64,000 nucleotides of DNA from an uncultured Oscillospiraceae bacterium (GTDB lineage Bacteria; Bacillota; Clostridia; Oscillospirales; Oscillospiraceae): assembly GCA_950075865.1 (NCBI GenBank), contig CATMVA010000009.1, positions 1 through 64,000 on the forward strand, read 5' to 3'. The notes below the pieces were generated by a model. That model was not told where the DNA came from. It worked only from the letters and a program-made list of their open reading frames with translations, and did no database searches. The translations under genes were made by a program, and so were the position numbers. Shown piece after piece: positions 1 to 8,544 of the stretch (the first letter of the stretch is position 1; the number at the start of each line of letters is the position of its first letter).

Positions 1-333
1 AAGCGGATCGAGATCGGTCTGACCTATATCTTCGGCATCGGGCGCACCAGCGCCACCAAGATCCTGGCTGAGGCCAAGATCGACCCCAACACCCGTGTGA
101 AGGACCTCACCGAGGCCGAGGAGGCCAAGCTGCGTGAGATCATCGGCCACAGCTACACTGTGGAGGGCGACCTCCGCCGGGACCTGGCCATGGACATCAA
201 GCGGCTGACCGAGATCGGTTGCTACCGGGGCATCCGGCACCGCAAGGGCCTGCCCGTCCGGGGCCAGCGGACCAAGACCAACGCCCGTACCCGCAAGGGT
301 CCCAAGCGTACGGTCGCAAACAAGAAGAAGTAA
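1..333 (+). CDS. rpsM: 30S ribosomal protein uS13 (5' end outside the window)
   Basis: Head protein of the small ribosomal subunit that contacts initiator tRNA and the subunit bridge. The reading frame is open from base 1, and the first visible residues [15 protein letters not shown] are the conserved start region of uS13. About a dozen N-terminal residues lie upstream of the window. The helix-two-turn-helix part and the basic tail ending VANKKK are present. It is followed 13 bp later by rpsK, the usual alpha-operon order. Translation must start outside the window; a GTG codon at 97 is internal. Confidence 0.97.
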   Translation, partial: KRIEIGLTYIFGIGRTSATKILAEAKIDPNTRVKDLTEAEEAKLREIIGHSYTVEGDLRRDLAMDIKRLTEIGCYRGIRHRKGLPVRGQRTKTNARTRKGPKRTVANKKK

Positions 334-346
334 GGAGGGATAAGCA

Positions 347-739
347 ATGGCACAAGGTAAGAAAGTGGTGCGTCGTCGCCGCGAAAAGAAGAATGTTGAA
401 AAAGGCCAGGTGCATATCCGCTCCTCCTTCAACAACACTATGGTCACCATCACTGACCTGCAGGGCAATGCCCTTTCCTGGGCCTCCTCCGGTGAGATGG
501 GCTTCCGGGGTTCCCGGAAATCCACCCCCTTTGCGGCCCAGACCGCTGCCGAGACGGCCGCCAAGGCAGCCATGGAGTACGGCCTCAAGACCGTCGAGGT
601 CTACGTCAAGGGCCCCGGCCAGGGCCGTGAGGCCGCTATCCGCGCCCTTCAGGGCGTGGGCCTGGAGGTCACCCTCATCAAGGACGTGACCCCCGTGCCC
701 CACAATGGCTGCCGTCCGCCCAAGCGCCGCAGAGTGTAA
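347..739 (+). CDS. rpsK: 30S ribosomal protein uS11
   Basis: Platform protein of the 30S subunit, 130 residues, normal length for the family. The core signature around [13 protein letters not shown] and the conserved end [16 protein letters not shown] are both intact. A strong AGGAGG-type site lies just upstream of the ATG. It is co-transcribed between rpsM and rpsD with short gaps. Confidence 0.98.
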   Translation: MAQGKKVVRRRREKKNVEKGQVHIRSSFNNTMVTITDLQGNALSWASSGEMGFRGSRKSTPFAAQTAAETAAKAAMEYGLKTVEVYVKGPGQGREAAIRALQGVGLEVTLIKDVTPVPHNGCRPPKRRRV

Positions 740-757
740 AAAGGAGGAGAAACCAAT

Positions 758-1360
758 ATGGCAAAGAATATGCAGCCCATCGCCAAGCGCTGCAAGGCGC
801 TGGGGATCTCCCCCGCCGCTATGGGCTATGATAAGAAGACCACCAACCGCAAGCCCAAGGCCAATGTGCGCCGGAAGCAGAGCGAGTACGCCACTCAGCT
901 TCAGGAGAAGCAGAAGGTCAAGTTCGTCTACGGCATCCTGGAGAAGCAGTTCCACTCCTACTATGAGAAGGCCATCCGGATGCCCGGCGAGACTGGCGAG
1001 AACCTGCTGATCCTGGTGGAGCGCCGTCTGGACAATGTGGTGTACCGTCTGGGCTTCGCCATGACCCGCCGGGAGGCCCGTCAGCTGGTGAACCATGGCC
1101 ACTTTACCGTCAACGGCAAGAAGGTCAACATCCCCTCCTATCTGGTGAAGGTGGGCGACGTGATCGAGGTCAAGGAGTCCAGCCGTCAGAGCGTGAAGTT
1201 CAAGCGCTTTGTGGGTGAGGACGCTATCATCGTCAATGTTCCCCAGTGGCTGGAGAAGGAGAAGAACTCTCTGAAGGGCACCGTCAGCAAGATGCCCGCC
1301 CGGGAGGACATCGACCTCCCCATCGAGGAGCACCTCATCGTCGAGTTGTACTCCAAATAA
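758..1360 (+). CDS. rpsD: 30S ribosomal protein uS4, zinc-free form
   Basis: Primary assembly protein that binds the 16S 5' domain and, in many bacteria, represses its own operon. It has 200 residues with the S4 RNA-binding domain around residues 90-155 ([20 protein letters not shown]). The N-terminal segment has a single cysteine near residue 12 instead of the four-cysteine zinc site of the C+ form, so this is the C- type. An AAGGAGG site precedes the ATG. It lies directly between rpsK and rpoA. Confidence 0.97.
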   Translation: MAKNMQPIAKRCKALGISPAAMGYDKKTTNRKPKANVRRKQSEYATQLQEKQKVKFVYGILEKQFHSYYEKAIRMPGETGENLLILVERRLDNVVYRLGFAMTRREARQLVNHGHFTVNGKKVNIPSYLVKVGDVIEVKESSRQSVKFKRFVGEDAIIVNVPQWLEKEKNSLKGTVSKMPAREDIDLPIEEHLIVELYSK

Positions 1361-1437
1361 GCCATACCCTCAGTCCAGTCGAAAACACCATTCGGGCGGC
1401 GGCATAGGACCGCCGTCCCACAGAAGGAGGGTAATCT

Positions 1438-2385
1438 ATGGTTGAAATCGAAAAGCCCCGCATTGAATGCGAAGACAACGGCGATACCAGTTACGGCAAA
1501 TATGTGGTGGAGCCCCTGGAGCGCGGCTATGGCACGACGTTGGGCAACGCCCTGCGCCGGGTGCTTCTCTCCTCTCTGCCCGGTACGGCCGTGACGAGCA
1601 TTAAGATCGCCGGCATCCAGCATGAGTTTTCCACCATTCCCGGTGTGAAGGAGGACGTGACCGAGATCGTCCTCAACGTGAAGGCTATCATTGCCAAGCT
1701 CCACAGCGAGGGCGTGAAGACGGTCTACATTGAGCAGAACGGCGAGGGCGAGGTCACCGCCGGCGACATCAAGGCCGACGGCGAGGTGGAGATCCTCAAC
1801 CCGGAGCTCCACATCGCCACCCTGGGCCCCGGCGCCAGTCTCAATATGGAGCTGACCCTGTCTCACGGCCGGGGCTATGACAGCGCTGAGCGGAACAAGA
1901 CGGCCCAGACCGTCATCGGCACCATCCCTGTGGATTCGGTCTATACCCCGGTCCGCAAGGTCAACTACACGGTAGAGAACACCCGTGTAGGAGACCGCAC
2001 CGACTTTGACAAGCTGACCCTGGAAGTGTGGACCAACGGCACCATCGACGCCCGGGACGCGGTTTCCCTGGGCGCCCGGATCCTGGTGGATCACTTCCTT
2101 CTCTTCACCGACCTCTCTGAGACCATGGGCTCTACCTCCACTGTGGTGGAGAAGTCCGAGACCCAGCGGGACAAGGTGCTGGAGATGACCATTGAGGAGC
2201 TGGATCTCTCGGTCCGGAGCTTCAACTGTCTCAAGCGGGCCAACATCAACACCGTGGAGGACCTCATCTCCAAGACTCAGGATGAGATGATGAAGGTCCG
2301 GAATCTGGGCCGCAAGAGCCTGGAGGAGGTCATCAACAAGCTGGCCATGATGGGCCTGAGCCTTGCCGATGACGAGAATAACTGA
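1438..2385 (+). CDS. rpoA: DNA-directed RNA polymerase subunit alpha
   Basis: Dimerising platform subunit of RNA polymerase, 315 residues, full length. The N-terminal assembly domain covers about residues 1-230 and includes the [15 protein letters not shown] motif. The C-terminal DNA- and activator-binding domain has the [14 protein letters not shown] and [11 protein letters not shown] helix-hairpin-helix motifs. The 77-base spacer from rpsD carries an imperfect GC hairpin around 1394-1421, which could modulate expression within the operon. A GAAGGAGG site precedes the ATG. Confidence 0.98.
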   Translation: MVEIEKPRIECEDNGDTSYGKYVVEPLERGYGTTLGNALRRVLLSSLPGTAVTSIKIAGIQHEFSTIPGVKEDVTEIVLNVKAIIAKLHSEGVKTVYIEQNGEGEVTAGDIKADGEVEILNPELHIATLGPGASLNMELTLSHGRGYDSAERNKTAQTVIGTIPVDSVYTPVRKVNYTVENTRVGDRTDFDKLTLEVWTNGTIDARDAVSLGARILVDHFLLFTDLSETMGSTSTVVEKSETQRDKVLEMTIEELDLSVRSFNCLKRANINTVEDLISKTQDEMMKVRNLGRKSLEEVINKLAMMGLSLADDENN

Positions 2386-2410
2386 TATACGTTGAGAGGA
2401 GTGAAAGAAA

Positions 2411-2752
2411 ATGCCTTCGATCCGTAAACTGGGTAGACCCACCGACCAGCGTATCGCCATGCTGCGCGCTATGACCACCTATCTCCTGGAGAACGGCCAG
2501 ATCAAGACCACCGTTTCCCGGGCTAAGGAGGTAGCTCCCCTGGCCGAGAAGATGATCACCCTGGCCAAGAAGAACGACCTGGCCGCATACCGGCAGGCCC
2601 TGGCTTTCCTCACCAAGGAGGATGTGGCCAAGAAGCTCTTTGACCAGATCGGTCCCAAGTATGCTACCCGTGACGGCGGCTACACCCGGGTTGTCCGCAT
2701 CGGGCCCCGCCGGGGCGACGCTGCTGAGATGGCGGTCATCCAGCTGGTCTGA
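2411..2752 (+). CDS. rplQ: 50S ribosomal protein bL17
   Basis: Large-subunit protein near the exit tunnel; 113 residues, typical of the short Firmicute form. The N-terminal [15 protein letters not shown] signature and the end [18 protein letters not shown] are family hallmarks. It starts 25 bp after rpoA and is followed by a hairpin, so it closes the alpha operon. Confidence 0.98.
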   Translation: MPSIRKLGRPTDQRIAMLRAMTTYLLENGQIKTTVSRAKEVAPLAEKMITLAKKNDLAAYRQALAFLTKEDVAKKLFDQIGPKYATRDGGYTRVVRIGPRRGDAAEMAVIQLV

Positions 2753-2769
2753 TCCAAACCAAAACCGAT

Positions 2770-2799
2770 ACGAATCGCACCTTTCGGGGTGCGATTCGT
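2770..2799 (+). terminator. Hairpin closing the ribosomal alpha operon
   Basis: A perfect 12-bp stem (ACGAATCGCACC with GGTGCGATTCGT) around a six-base loop, 18 bases after the rplQ stop. The following bases are only weakly T-rich, so termination may be partial. Confidence 0.75.
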
Positions 2800-2843
2800 G
2801 GCATTTTGCGCTTTTCAGAACCAAATATGAGGAGGACGGTTTT

Positions 2844-3659
2844 ATGGAATATACCATTGAAAACGAGCTTTTGACCCTCACCGTAGCCAGCCATGGGGCC
2901 GAGATGACCGATCTGCGCCGGAAAGCCGCCCCCGGAGAGCCCCTGCTGTGGGATGGGGACCCGGCCTTCTGGGCCCGGCACGCCCCGGTGCTGTTCCCCT
3001 GGTGTTCCCGGGTAGAGGGGAACTGGTTCGAGTTTGAGGGGAAAAAGTACGAAAATCTGCCTCAGCACGGTTTTAACCGGGACATGGAGCATGTTTTGGT
3101 GAAGCAGGGGAAGGATACCATCCGGTTCCGGCTGGACTGGCCGGGGGATGAGAAGAGATTTCCCTGGAAATTTTCCTTCGAAACTGTCCACACCTTGCGG
3201 GGCAATGTGGTGGAGACGGTCTGCACCGGGACTAACACAGGGGAGAAGCCTATGCCGGCCCAGTTGGGGTTTCACGCTGCCCTCCGGTGTCCCTTTACGC
3301 CGGGGAAGGGGTTTTCCGATTACATCGTCCGGTTTGAAAAGCCCGAGGCCCCCGGAAAGACCCAGATCTTTCCCCTGGACGCCCACACCTTCGACCATGA
3401 CAGTACCTGTTTCCCGGATCTGGAGTCCCGGTGGCTCCAGGTGGAGGAGAAGGAGACCGGGAAGTACCTGCGGGTGGATACTCAGGGGTTCCCCTATGTG
3501 TTGCTGTGGAGCGCTCTGGGCTGTACTGCCTTTGTGTGTATCGAGCCTTGGAGCGGCTTCGGCGGCTCGGGGCACGACCTGGCCAAGCGGCCGGGGGCAG
3601 TGGTCCTCAAGCCCGGAGAGAGCCTGAGCAAGACCCATGTTCTCACTGTAGGGATCTGA
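2844..3659 (+). CDS. Aldose 1-epimerase (mutarotase) family protein, LacX-like
   Basis: Cytoplasmic protein of the galactose-mutarotase fold, expected to interconvert alpha and beta anomers of a sugar or sugar phosphate. It is 271 residues with the family pattern: N-terminal SHGAEMTDLRRK, LLWDGDPAFWARHAPVLFPWCSRV, a histidine in LPQHGFNRD, a second in LGFHAALRCPF, and a C-terminal CIEPWSG segment with the conserved glutamate. The start is the ATG at 2844, preceded by GAGGACGG; the frame is open further upstream but without a ribosome site. It is downstream of the ribosomal operon terminator and probably a separate unit. The substrate cannot be read from sequence. Confidence 0.88.
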   Translation: MEYTIENELLTLTVASHGAEMTDLRRKAAPGEPLLWDGDPAFWARHAPVLFPWCSRVEGNWFEFEGKKYENLPQHGFNRDMEHVLVKQGKDTIRFRLDWPGDEKRFPWKFSFETVHTLRGNVVETVCTGTNTGEKPMPAQLGFHAALRCPFTPGKGFSDYIVRFEKPEAPGKTQIFPLDAHTFDHDSTCFPDLESRWLQVEEKETGKYLRVDTQGFPYVLLWSALGCTAFVCIEPWSGFGGSGHDLAKRPGAVVLKPGESLSKTHVLTVGI

Positions 3660-3660
3660 A

Positions 3661-3700
3661 AAAACAAGACCGTTTCCAGGAGGAAACGGTCTTGTTTTTT
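3661..3700. terminator. Bidirectional rho-independent terminator
   Basis: A 17-bp perfect stem (3661-3677 with 3682-3698) flanked by A and T runs. It lies between the epimerase gene and the convergent LysR gene and can serve both. Confidence 0.92.
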
Positions 3701-3725
3701 GCTATTTTGAATTGTTTGGGAGCGC

Positions 3726-4637
3726 TCAGGGGAGGAGGGCGTCGGGGTGGGCGTATTTCTTCTTGAGGAAAGAGGCCAGGATCTGAGCGGCGTGATGATT
3801 GGGGCGGGACTTGGGGCAGAGGGTAGCCACCTCCCAGGTATAGCCGGGAAGGTGGGACTTGGGATTGACAGGGATGGAGAGAGGATGGACGCCCCGGCCG
3901 TTCCGGTAGGTGTTGAAGATCGAGGCCTGACTGCTCTGGAGCAGATAGAGGGCCTGGATGGTATCGGGGACCACCTGATAATTGAGGGTGATCCCCCGGC
4001 GCTGACAGTCCGCCCAGAGAGGTGCGGCGATCTTCTCCGGGGAGCCCATGGTGGCCAGAGGGACCGAGGCAAGCTCCTCCAGTGTGATCTCCTCCTTCTG
4101 CCACAGGGGGGAATCGGGGCCTGAGCCGATGGCCACCTCTGAGGTACGCAGAGGGGTGACAGTGCAGTCCGGCCGGGGAGTAGGCATCTGGAGGACCACC
4201 CCGCAGTCCAACTCTCCGGCCTGGGCTCCGTCGATCACTTCGTCGGCAGTGAGGCGGCTGACATCCAGAGAGATGTGGGGGTATTGGGCCCGGAAGGCCT
4301 GGAGGATGGGCTCGACGTTGGGAAGATGGAAAGGGAAAAGGCTCACGGAAAAGGCCACCCGAAGGGTGACGGCCTGGCCGAAGAACCGGGCCACGTCGGC
4401 CTCCATGGTGTTGAAGTCGGCCACCAGATCCCGGGTGGAGAGGGCCAGATATTCCCCGTATTCCGTGAGGGAGAGCCGGTTGTGGTCATTGAGGAAAAGG
4501 GGCTTGCCCAGCTCCTTCTCCAGGTTGCCCAGGGTCTGGCGGAGGGATTGGCGGGAAATATAGAGGCTTTCGGCGGCCCGGGAGTAGTTCAGGGTCTCGG
4601 CTGTCCGCAAAAAGTAGCGCAGCTGGATCAGATCCAT
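3726..4637 (-). CDS. LysR family transcriptional regulator
   Basis: DNA-binding regulator of 303 residues. The N-terminal winged helix (MDLIQLRYFLRTAETLNYSR, residues 1-60) is textbook LysR, followed by a periplasmic-binding-like effector domain. The start was set at the ATG at 4637 because AAAGGAGG lies just upstream; an upstream in-frame extension has no ribosome site. It is divergent from the exported flavoprotein gene with a 141-base shared control region, so that gene is the most likely target. The effector is probably a substrate of the reductase, but this is inference. Confidence 0.95.
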   Translation of the reverse strand: MDLIQLRYFLRTAETLNYSRAAESLYISRQSLRQTLGNLEKELGKPLFLNDHNRLSLTEYGEYLALSTRDLVADFNTMEADVARFFGQAVTLRVAFSVSLFPFHLPNVEPILQAFRAQYPHISLDVSRLTADEVIDGAQAGELDCGVVLQMPTPRPDCTVTPLRTSEVAIGSGPDSPLWQKEEITLEELASVPLATMGSPEKIAAPLWADCQRRGITLNYQVVPDTIQALYLLQSSQASIFNTYRNGRGVHPLSIPVNPKSHLPGYTWEVATLCPKSRPNHHAAQILASFLKKKYAHPDALLP

Positions 4638-4683
4638 GGGGCGGCCTCCTTTTAAACGCAGGTTTGACTTGCGGGTTGAGAAA

Positions 4684-4712
4684 ATTATAACTCCTTTTTG
4701 GGAAAATGTAAA
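4684..4712 (-). promoter_or_regulatory. Predicted promoter for the LysR gene
   Basis: On the minus strand TTTACA (4707-4712), a 17-base spacer and TATAAT (4684-4689). It faces away from and overlaps the control region of the divergent flavoprotein gene, as is usual for autoregulated LysR genes. Confidence 0.65.
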
Positions 4713-4714
4713 GC

Positions 4715-4761
4715 TGATATAATCAAAGTAGTGTAGACACAAGGAAAAGAATCTATCTACA
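4715..4761 (+). promoter_or_regulatory. Flavoprotein promoter -10 and candidate LysR sites
   Basis: A TATAAT at 4718-4723 lies within the small dyad TGATATAATCA (4715-4725). No good -35 is present, consistent with activator dependence. A second inverted repeat, TGTAGA (4732-4737) and TCTACA (4756-4761), lies just downstream. Which of these the LysR protein binds is not decidable from sequence. Confidence 0.45.
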
Positions 4762-4778
4762 ATATTGAAGGAGGAAGA

Positions 4779-6815
4779 ATGAACATGAGTAAGAAGGAGC
4801 TTTCCCGCCGCGACTTTCTGAAGGGTGCAGCCGGGGCTGCCGGCGTGGCCGCCATCGGAATGCTGGCCGGCTGCGGCAGCAAGGACCCCGATCCCACCCC
4901 CACCCCTACCCCCGACGCCCCCAAGGGTATCTATACCCCCGGTACTTACACCTCCAAGGCTCAGGGCGCCGTCAGCACCGTGCTGGTGACCATGACCTTC
5001 TCGGCCGACGCCATCACCGACGTGGTGCTGGACGTGTCCGGTGAGACTGCCAGCATCGGCCAGGCCGCCGCCGAGGAGCTAAAGAACGCTCTCATGGAGA
5101 AGCAGAGCGCCGAGATCGACGCCGTGGGCGGCGCCACCCTCACCTCCAAAGCCGTCATGGAGGCCGCCAATAAATGTATCCAGCAGGCCAAGGGGGAGAT
5201 CCCTGTGGAGGTCATCACCTCCGGCTCTGCCGAGAACGGCCCCGCCGACTGGCTGGGCACCGAGCCCGAGGTGGCCAATGTGGACGAGACCTGGGACACC
5301 GATTTCCTCATCGTGGGTGCAGGTAACGGCGGTATGTGCGCCGGCGCTTACGCCGCCAAGCACGGGGTCAAGTTCCGCATCATCGAGAAGGGCACCGGCT
5401 CCGCCCGGGTGCGCAGCTGGTACGGTGCCATCGACTCCGAGGACGCCCTGGCCCTGGGGGAGAAGCCCGTGGACCGGGCCGCCCTGCGCAATGAGCTCAA
5501 GCGGTACTCCTCGGGCAAGTGCAACCTGCGGACCTTTGAGACCTGGATCACCGAGTCGGCCGATATGCACAAATTCATCAAGGACTGCTACGCTCAATAT
5601 GCCCCCGATGCCGAGGTGGCCGTCACCGTAGGCGACGAGGCCGTCTGGCCTGATACGCAGGGCTTTTTCTTCCCCATTCAGGAGCACAACTGGGGCGGAA
5701 CCAAGATGAACCGTCACGCTATGTTCCAGCAGATCATCGAGGAAGAAGGCGGCGTCAGCATCGACTTCAACACCTCCCTGGTGAAGCTGGAGAAGACCGG
5801 CAACAAGGTCACCGGTGTCATTGCTCAGAACACCGAGACCGGAAAGTACATCCGCATCAACGCCGCCAAGGGCGTGCTCATCGCCACCGGCGGTTATCCC
5901 TTCAACCCCCAGATGATGGAGGCCCTGGATCCCGTGGGCACTGCCGTTGTCACCTCCAATGTGGCCTGGCCCACCGATACCGGCGACGGCATCAAGGCCG
6001 GCGTGTGGGCCGGTGCCGCCATGCAGAAGGAGGCTGCCCCCATGCTCTTCGACCGGGGCATCGTGGCCCCCGGGATCAATGCCGGCTATATGACTACCTC
6101 CACCGGAGACAAGGTCTTCCCCGGCACCGAGGGTCAGTTCAACCTGGGCACCCAGCCCTTCCTGAAGGTCAACCGGCGGGGCGAGCGGTTCACCAACGAG
6201 TCGGGCACCTACGACCAGATGAGCTATTCTGCCTTTAACCAGCCCGGCGGCGTGTATGCCTCCATCTTCGATTCCAGTATGCCAGAGGACGTGAAGCGGT
6301 TCCACACCATTGGCTGCTCGGCTCAGACCAGAAAGGGTCCGGAGCGTCAGCTGCAGAAATTTGAAGAGGGCAAGAACCTGGACCAGAACGGCCGGCAGAT
6401 CGCCTTCGTGGCCGATACCCTGGAGGAGCTGGCCGACAAGCTGGGCTTCACCGGCAAGGACAAGGAGACCTTCCTGGCCACCTGCGCCCGCTACAACGAG
6501 CTTTACGACAAGCAGAACGATGAGGACTTCGGCAAGCCCGCCTACCGTCTGTCTCCGCTGAAGACCGCCCCCTTCTACGGCTTCTGGCTGGGTGCTGCCC
6601 TTCTGACCACCGAGCAGGGCCTGCTGATCGATGAGAAGGCCCGGGTGGTGGATGAGACTGACCGTGCGCCCATCGAGGGACTCTTCGCCACCGGCGACGC
6701 TACCGGCGGCTTCTTCGTGAACAACTACCCCTGCGTCCTGCCCGGCATCGCTATGGGCCGGACCATGACCTTCGCCATCAAGGCTGTGAAGGTCGCCAAT
6801 GGGCTCGAAGGATAA
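4779..6815 (+). CDS. Tat-exported FMN-binding / FAD-dependent reductase (fumarate reductase flavoprotein family)
   Basis: A 678-residue extracytoplasmic flavoprotein. Residues 9-15 (SRRDFLK) are a near-perfect twin-arginine signal, followed by a hydrophobic stretch and a lipobox LAGC with cysteine 32, so it is probably an anchored Tat lipoprotein. A Pro/Thr linker leads to an FMN_bind domain (about 50-137). Its GGAT motif with Asp114 and Thr120 fits the site where ApbE attaches FMN covalently. From about residue 174 comes an FAD_binding_2 domain (GAGNGG dinucleotide fold, VNRRGERFTNES, C-terminal PGIAMGRTM). Such proteins reduce fumarate, urocanate or other unsaturated acids as electron acceptors; the substrate here is unknown. 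Its neighbours, a divergent LysR gene and downstream tat genes, support regulated export. Confidence 0.9.
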   Translation: MNMSKKELSRRDFLKGAAGAAGVAAIGMLAGCGSKDPDPTPTPTPDAPKGIYTPGTYTSKAQGAVSTVLVTMTFSADAITDVVLDVSGETASIGQAAAEELKNALMEKQSAEIDAVGGATLTSKAVMEAANKCIQQAKGEIPVEVITSGSAENGPADWLGTEPEVANVDETWDTDFLIVGAGNGGMCAGAYAAKHGVKFRIIEKGTGSARVRSWYGAIDSEDALALGEKPVDRAALRNELKRYSSGKCNLRTFETWITESADMHKFIKDCYAQYAPDAEVAVTVGDEAVWPDTQGFFFPIQEHNWGGTKMNRHAMFQQIIEEEGGVSIDFNTSLVKLEKTGNKVTGVIAQNTETGKYIRINAAKGVLIATGGYPFNPQMMEALDPVGTAVVTSNVAWPTDTGDGIKAGVWAGAAMQKEAAPMLFDRGIVAPGINAGYMTTSTGDKVFPGTEGQFNLGTQPFLKVNRRGERFTNESGTYDQMSYSAFNQPGGVYASIFDSSMPEDVKRFHTIGCSAQTRKGPERQLQKFEEGKNLDQNGRQIAFVADTLEELADKLGFTGKDKETFLATCARYNELYDKQNDEDFGKPAYRLSPLKTAPFYGFWLGAALLTTEQGLLIDEKARVVDETDRAPIEGLFATGDATGGFFVNNYPCVLPGIAMGRTMTFAIKAVKVANGLEG

Positions 6816-6855
6816 CTGATTTTGCGTTCAACCTTCTTTTTCATTCCTTTTCTAT

Positions 6856-6896
6856 GGGCAAAGGGCGTACCGGGGGGTACGTCCTTTGCCCGTTTT
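6856..6896 (+). terminator. Terminator after the flavoprotein gene
   Basis: GGGCAAAGG-CGTACC pairs with GGTACG-CCTTTGCCC (6856-6891), followed by a short TTTT run. A second small hairpin (TTTTGGGG with CCCCAAAA) follows at once. It separates the cargo gene from the tat operon, which has its own promoter. Confidence 0.85.
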
Positions 6897-6936
6897 GGGG
6901 AAGAACATTTTTCCCCAAAAGGGAAACAGTTAAGTA

Positions 6937-6965
6937 TTGCAAAATGACACGAAATGAGCTATGAT
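6937..6965 (+). promoter_or_regulatory. Predicted promoter of the tat operon
   Basis: TTGCAA (6937-6942), a 17-base spacer and TATGAT (6960-6965), about 55 bases before the first tat start. Confidence 0.7.
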
Positions 6966-7020
6966 TATGGTGTGTAGCTGGAGTCTTTTCCGGGTGCGAA
7001 TAGAGGAGGGAAGCGGAGAA

Positions 7021-7479
7021 ATGAATTTAGGCATGACCGAAATCATTTTGGTCCTGGTGGTGGCCCTGCTGGTCCTGGGGCCGGATAAGCTGCCCAAGTA
7101 CGCCGGGAAGCTGGGCGAGGCCATGAAGGAATTTCGAAAGTTTTCCTCTGAGGCCACCAAGGATATCCGGGAAAGCATCGTGGAGCCCCTGGAGGAGGCC
7201 CAAAAGCCTTTGAAGGAGGCCATGGAGCCTTTCACCGATTTGGAGAAAGAGGTCAAGGACAATGTGAAGGACATCAAGAAGTCCTTTACCGACATGGGAA
7301 AGACCGGGAAGAAGGAGGAGGCCAAGTCGGAGGATCCCACAGGGGAAAGTCCTGCTGCCGAGACACCCGCCGAGGGAGAAGCGCTGGTGGAGGAGGCTCC
7401 AGCTGCGGAAGGAGAGACTTCTGTCCAAGAGGTGCCGGTCGAGGAGAGCCCGGAGGAGAAGGCGCCGGCCGAGGTCTGA
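7021..7479 (+). CDS. Sec-independent translocase protein, TatA/TatB type with long acidic tail
   Basis: Membrane component of the twin-arginine translocase. 152 residues: a short N-terminal membrane helix (about 3-20), the hinge GPDKLPKYAGKLGEA, then an amphipathic helix and a long Glu/Lys/Pro/Ala-rich C-terminal tail from about residue 100. The GPDKLP hinge and the length fit TatB better than TatA, but Gram-positive Tat systems often use two TatA-like proteins. The start was placed at the ATG preceded by GAGGAGGGAAG; an upstream in-frame ATG at 6961 overlaps the promoter. First gene of the tat operon. Confidence 0.85.
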   Translation: MNLGMTEIILVLVVALLVLGPDKLPKYAGKLGEAMKEFRKFSSEATKDIRESIVEPLEEAQKPLKEAMEPFTDLEKEVKDNVKDIKKSFTDMGKTGKKEEAKSEDPTGESPAAETPAEGEALVEEAPAAEGETSVQEVPVEESPEEKAPAEV

Positions 7480-7531
7480 ACCCAAACCAAACATTTCCAT
7501 ACACATCAAACAATTTGAGGAGGAACTTGAA

Positions 7532-7720
7532 ATGAAACCTGGAATGATTGAGCTGCTCGTGGTGCTGCTGATCGTGGTGGTCATCTTTGGGCCCACCCAG
7601 ATCCCCAAGCTGACCAAGATGATCGGCAAGAGCATCAAGAACCTGCGGGCCGGCATGGCTGAGGATGAGGAAGAGGAAGCTCCCAAGGCCAAGAAAAAGG
7701 ACGCCGCTGAGGAAGAATGA
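7532..7720 (+). CDS. tatA: Sec-independent translocase protein TatA
   Basis: 62-residue pore-forming subunit of the twin-arginine translocase. It has one N-terminal membrane helix, the FGPTQIPKLTKMIGKSIK hinge and amphipathic helix, and a charged tail. It starts 52 bp after the first tat gene with a GAGGAGG site, and its stop overlaps the tatC start (ATGA). Confidence 0.93.
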   Translation: MKPGMIELLVVLLIVVVIFGPTQIPKLTKMIGKSIKNLRAGMAEDEEEEAPKAKKKDAAEEE

Positions 7721-8496
7721 GCAAGAAGAAGGGGAAAAACGCGGAGAAGGAGATGGCCCTGTCCGGTCATCTCAAGGAGCTGCGTAACCGGATCATGATC
7801 TGCGTGCTGTGTCTGGTGGTCACCTTTGTGGTGTGCTTGACCTATGCGCCACAGATCGTGGAGTTCCTGACCAATATGGGGAAGGAATACGGGTACCACT
7901 ATGTGTACATCGCCCCCCAGGAGCTGTTGATGCAGCACTTTTCCATCTCTCTGCTGGCGGCAGTATGTGTCACTTTCCCGGTGATCATTTACCAGGTGTG
8001 GGCATTTATCCGGCCGGGACTGAAGAAAAAGGAGAATATCCTCTTTGTTCTGGCGGTGGTTTTTGGGCTGCTGTGCTTTCTGGCGGGGGTTTACTTTGCC
8101 TACAGGATCATGCTGCCCTTCATGCTCCAGTTCCTCATTGGGGTGAGCCTGGGAACCGATATTTCGGCGGCCATCACGGTGGGCAACTACATCTCCTTCC
8201 TGCTGACCATGTTCGTCATTTTCGGGCTGGTGTTCGAGCTGCCCGTGGTGTCGGTCATGCTGACCCAGTTGGGGATCCTGAAGGTGGAGTGGATGAAGAA
8301 GGGCACCAGGGTCATGATCGTGGTGATCTTCTTCCTGGCGGCCGTTATTACGCCCCCTGATATCGTGTCACAGATCATGGTGGCCATTCCTATGATCGGG
8401 CTTTATGAGCTGAGCATCCTCCTCAGCGCCGTTCTGATGAAGTTCAAGCGGAAGAAAAAGGTTGCGGAAGAGGACGACGGTGATGAGGAAGAATAA
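7717..8496 (+). CDS. tatC: Sec-independent translocase protein TatC
   Basis: Signal-peptide receptor of the twin-arginine translocase in the cytoplasmic membrane. 259 residues with six predicted membrane spans and family motifs: N-terminal SGHLKELRNRI and FIRPGLKKKE in the first half, then FGLVFELPVV. It overlaps tatA by four bases, so translation is coupled. The nearby twin-arginine flavoprotein is the obvious cargo. Confidence 0.97.
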   Translation: MSKKKGKNAEKEMALSGHLKELRNRIMICVLCLVVTFVVCLTYAPQIVEFLTNMGKEYGYHYVYIAPQELLMQHFSISLLAAVCVTFPVIIYQVWAFIRPGLKKKENILFVLAVVFGLLCFLAGVYFAYRIMLPFMLQFLIGVSLGTDISAAITVGNYISFLLTMFVIFGLVFELPVVSVMLTQLGILKVEWMKKGTRVMIVVIFFLAAVITPPDIVSQIMVAIPMIGLYELSILLSAVLMKFKRKKKVAEEDDGDEEE

Positions 8497-8497
8497 G

Positions 8498-8534
8498 AAA
8501 AACCGGAAAGAGCAGATGCTCTTTCCGGTTTTTT
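8498..8534. terminator. Bidirectional terminator after tatC
   Basis: AAAAACCGGAAAGAGC pairs with GCTCTTTCCGGTTTTT; it also serves the convergent MATE gene. Confidence 0.92.
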
Positions 8535-8544
8535 GTGTATGCTC

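Noticed and set aside
197..1333. A 378-codon open frame antisense to rpsM-rpsD
   Set aside because: It lies opposite well-conserved ribosomal genes, has no ribosome site, and has the His/Leu/Gly-rich composition typical of shadow frames in GC-rich DNA.
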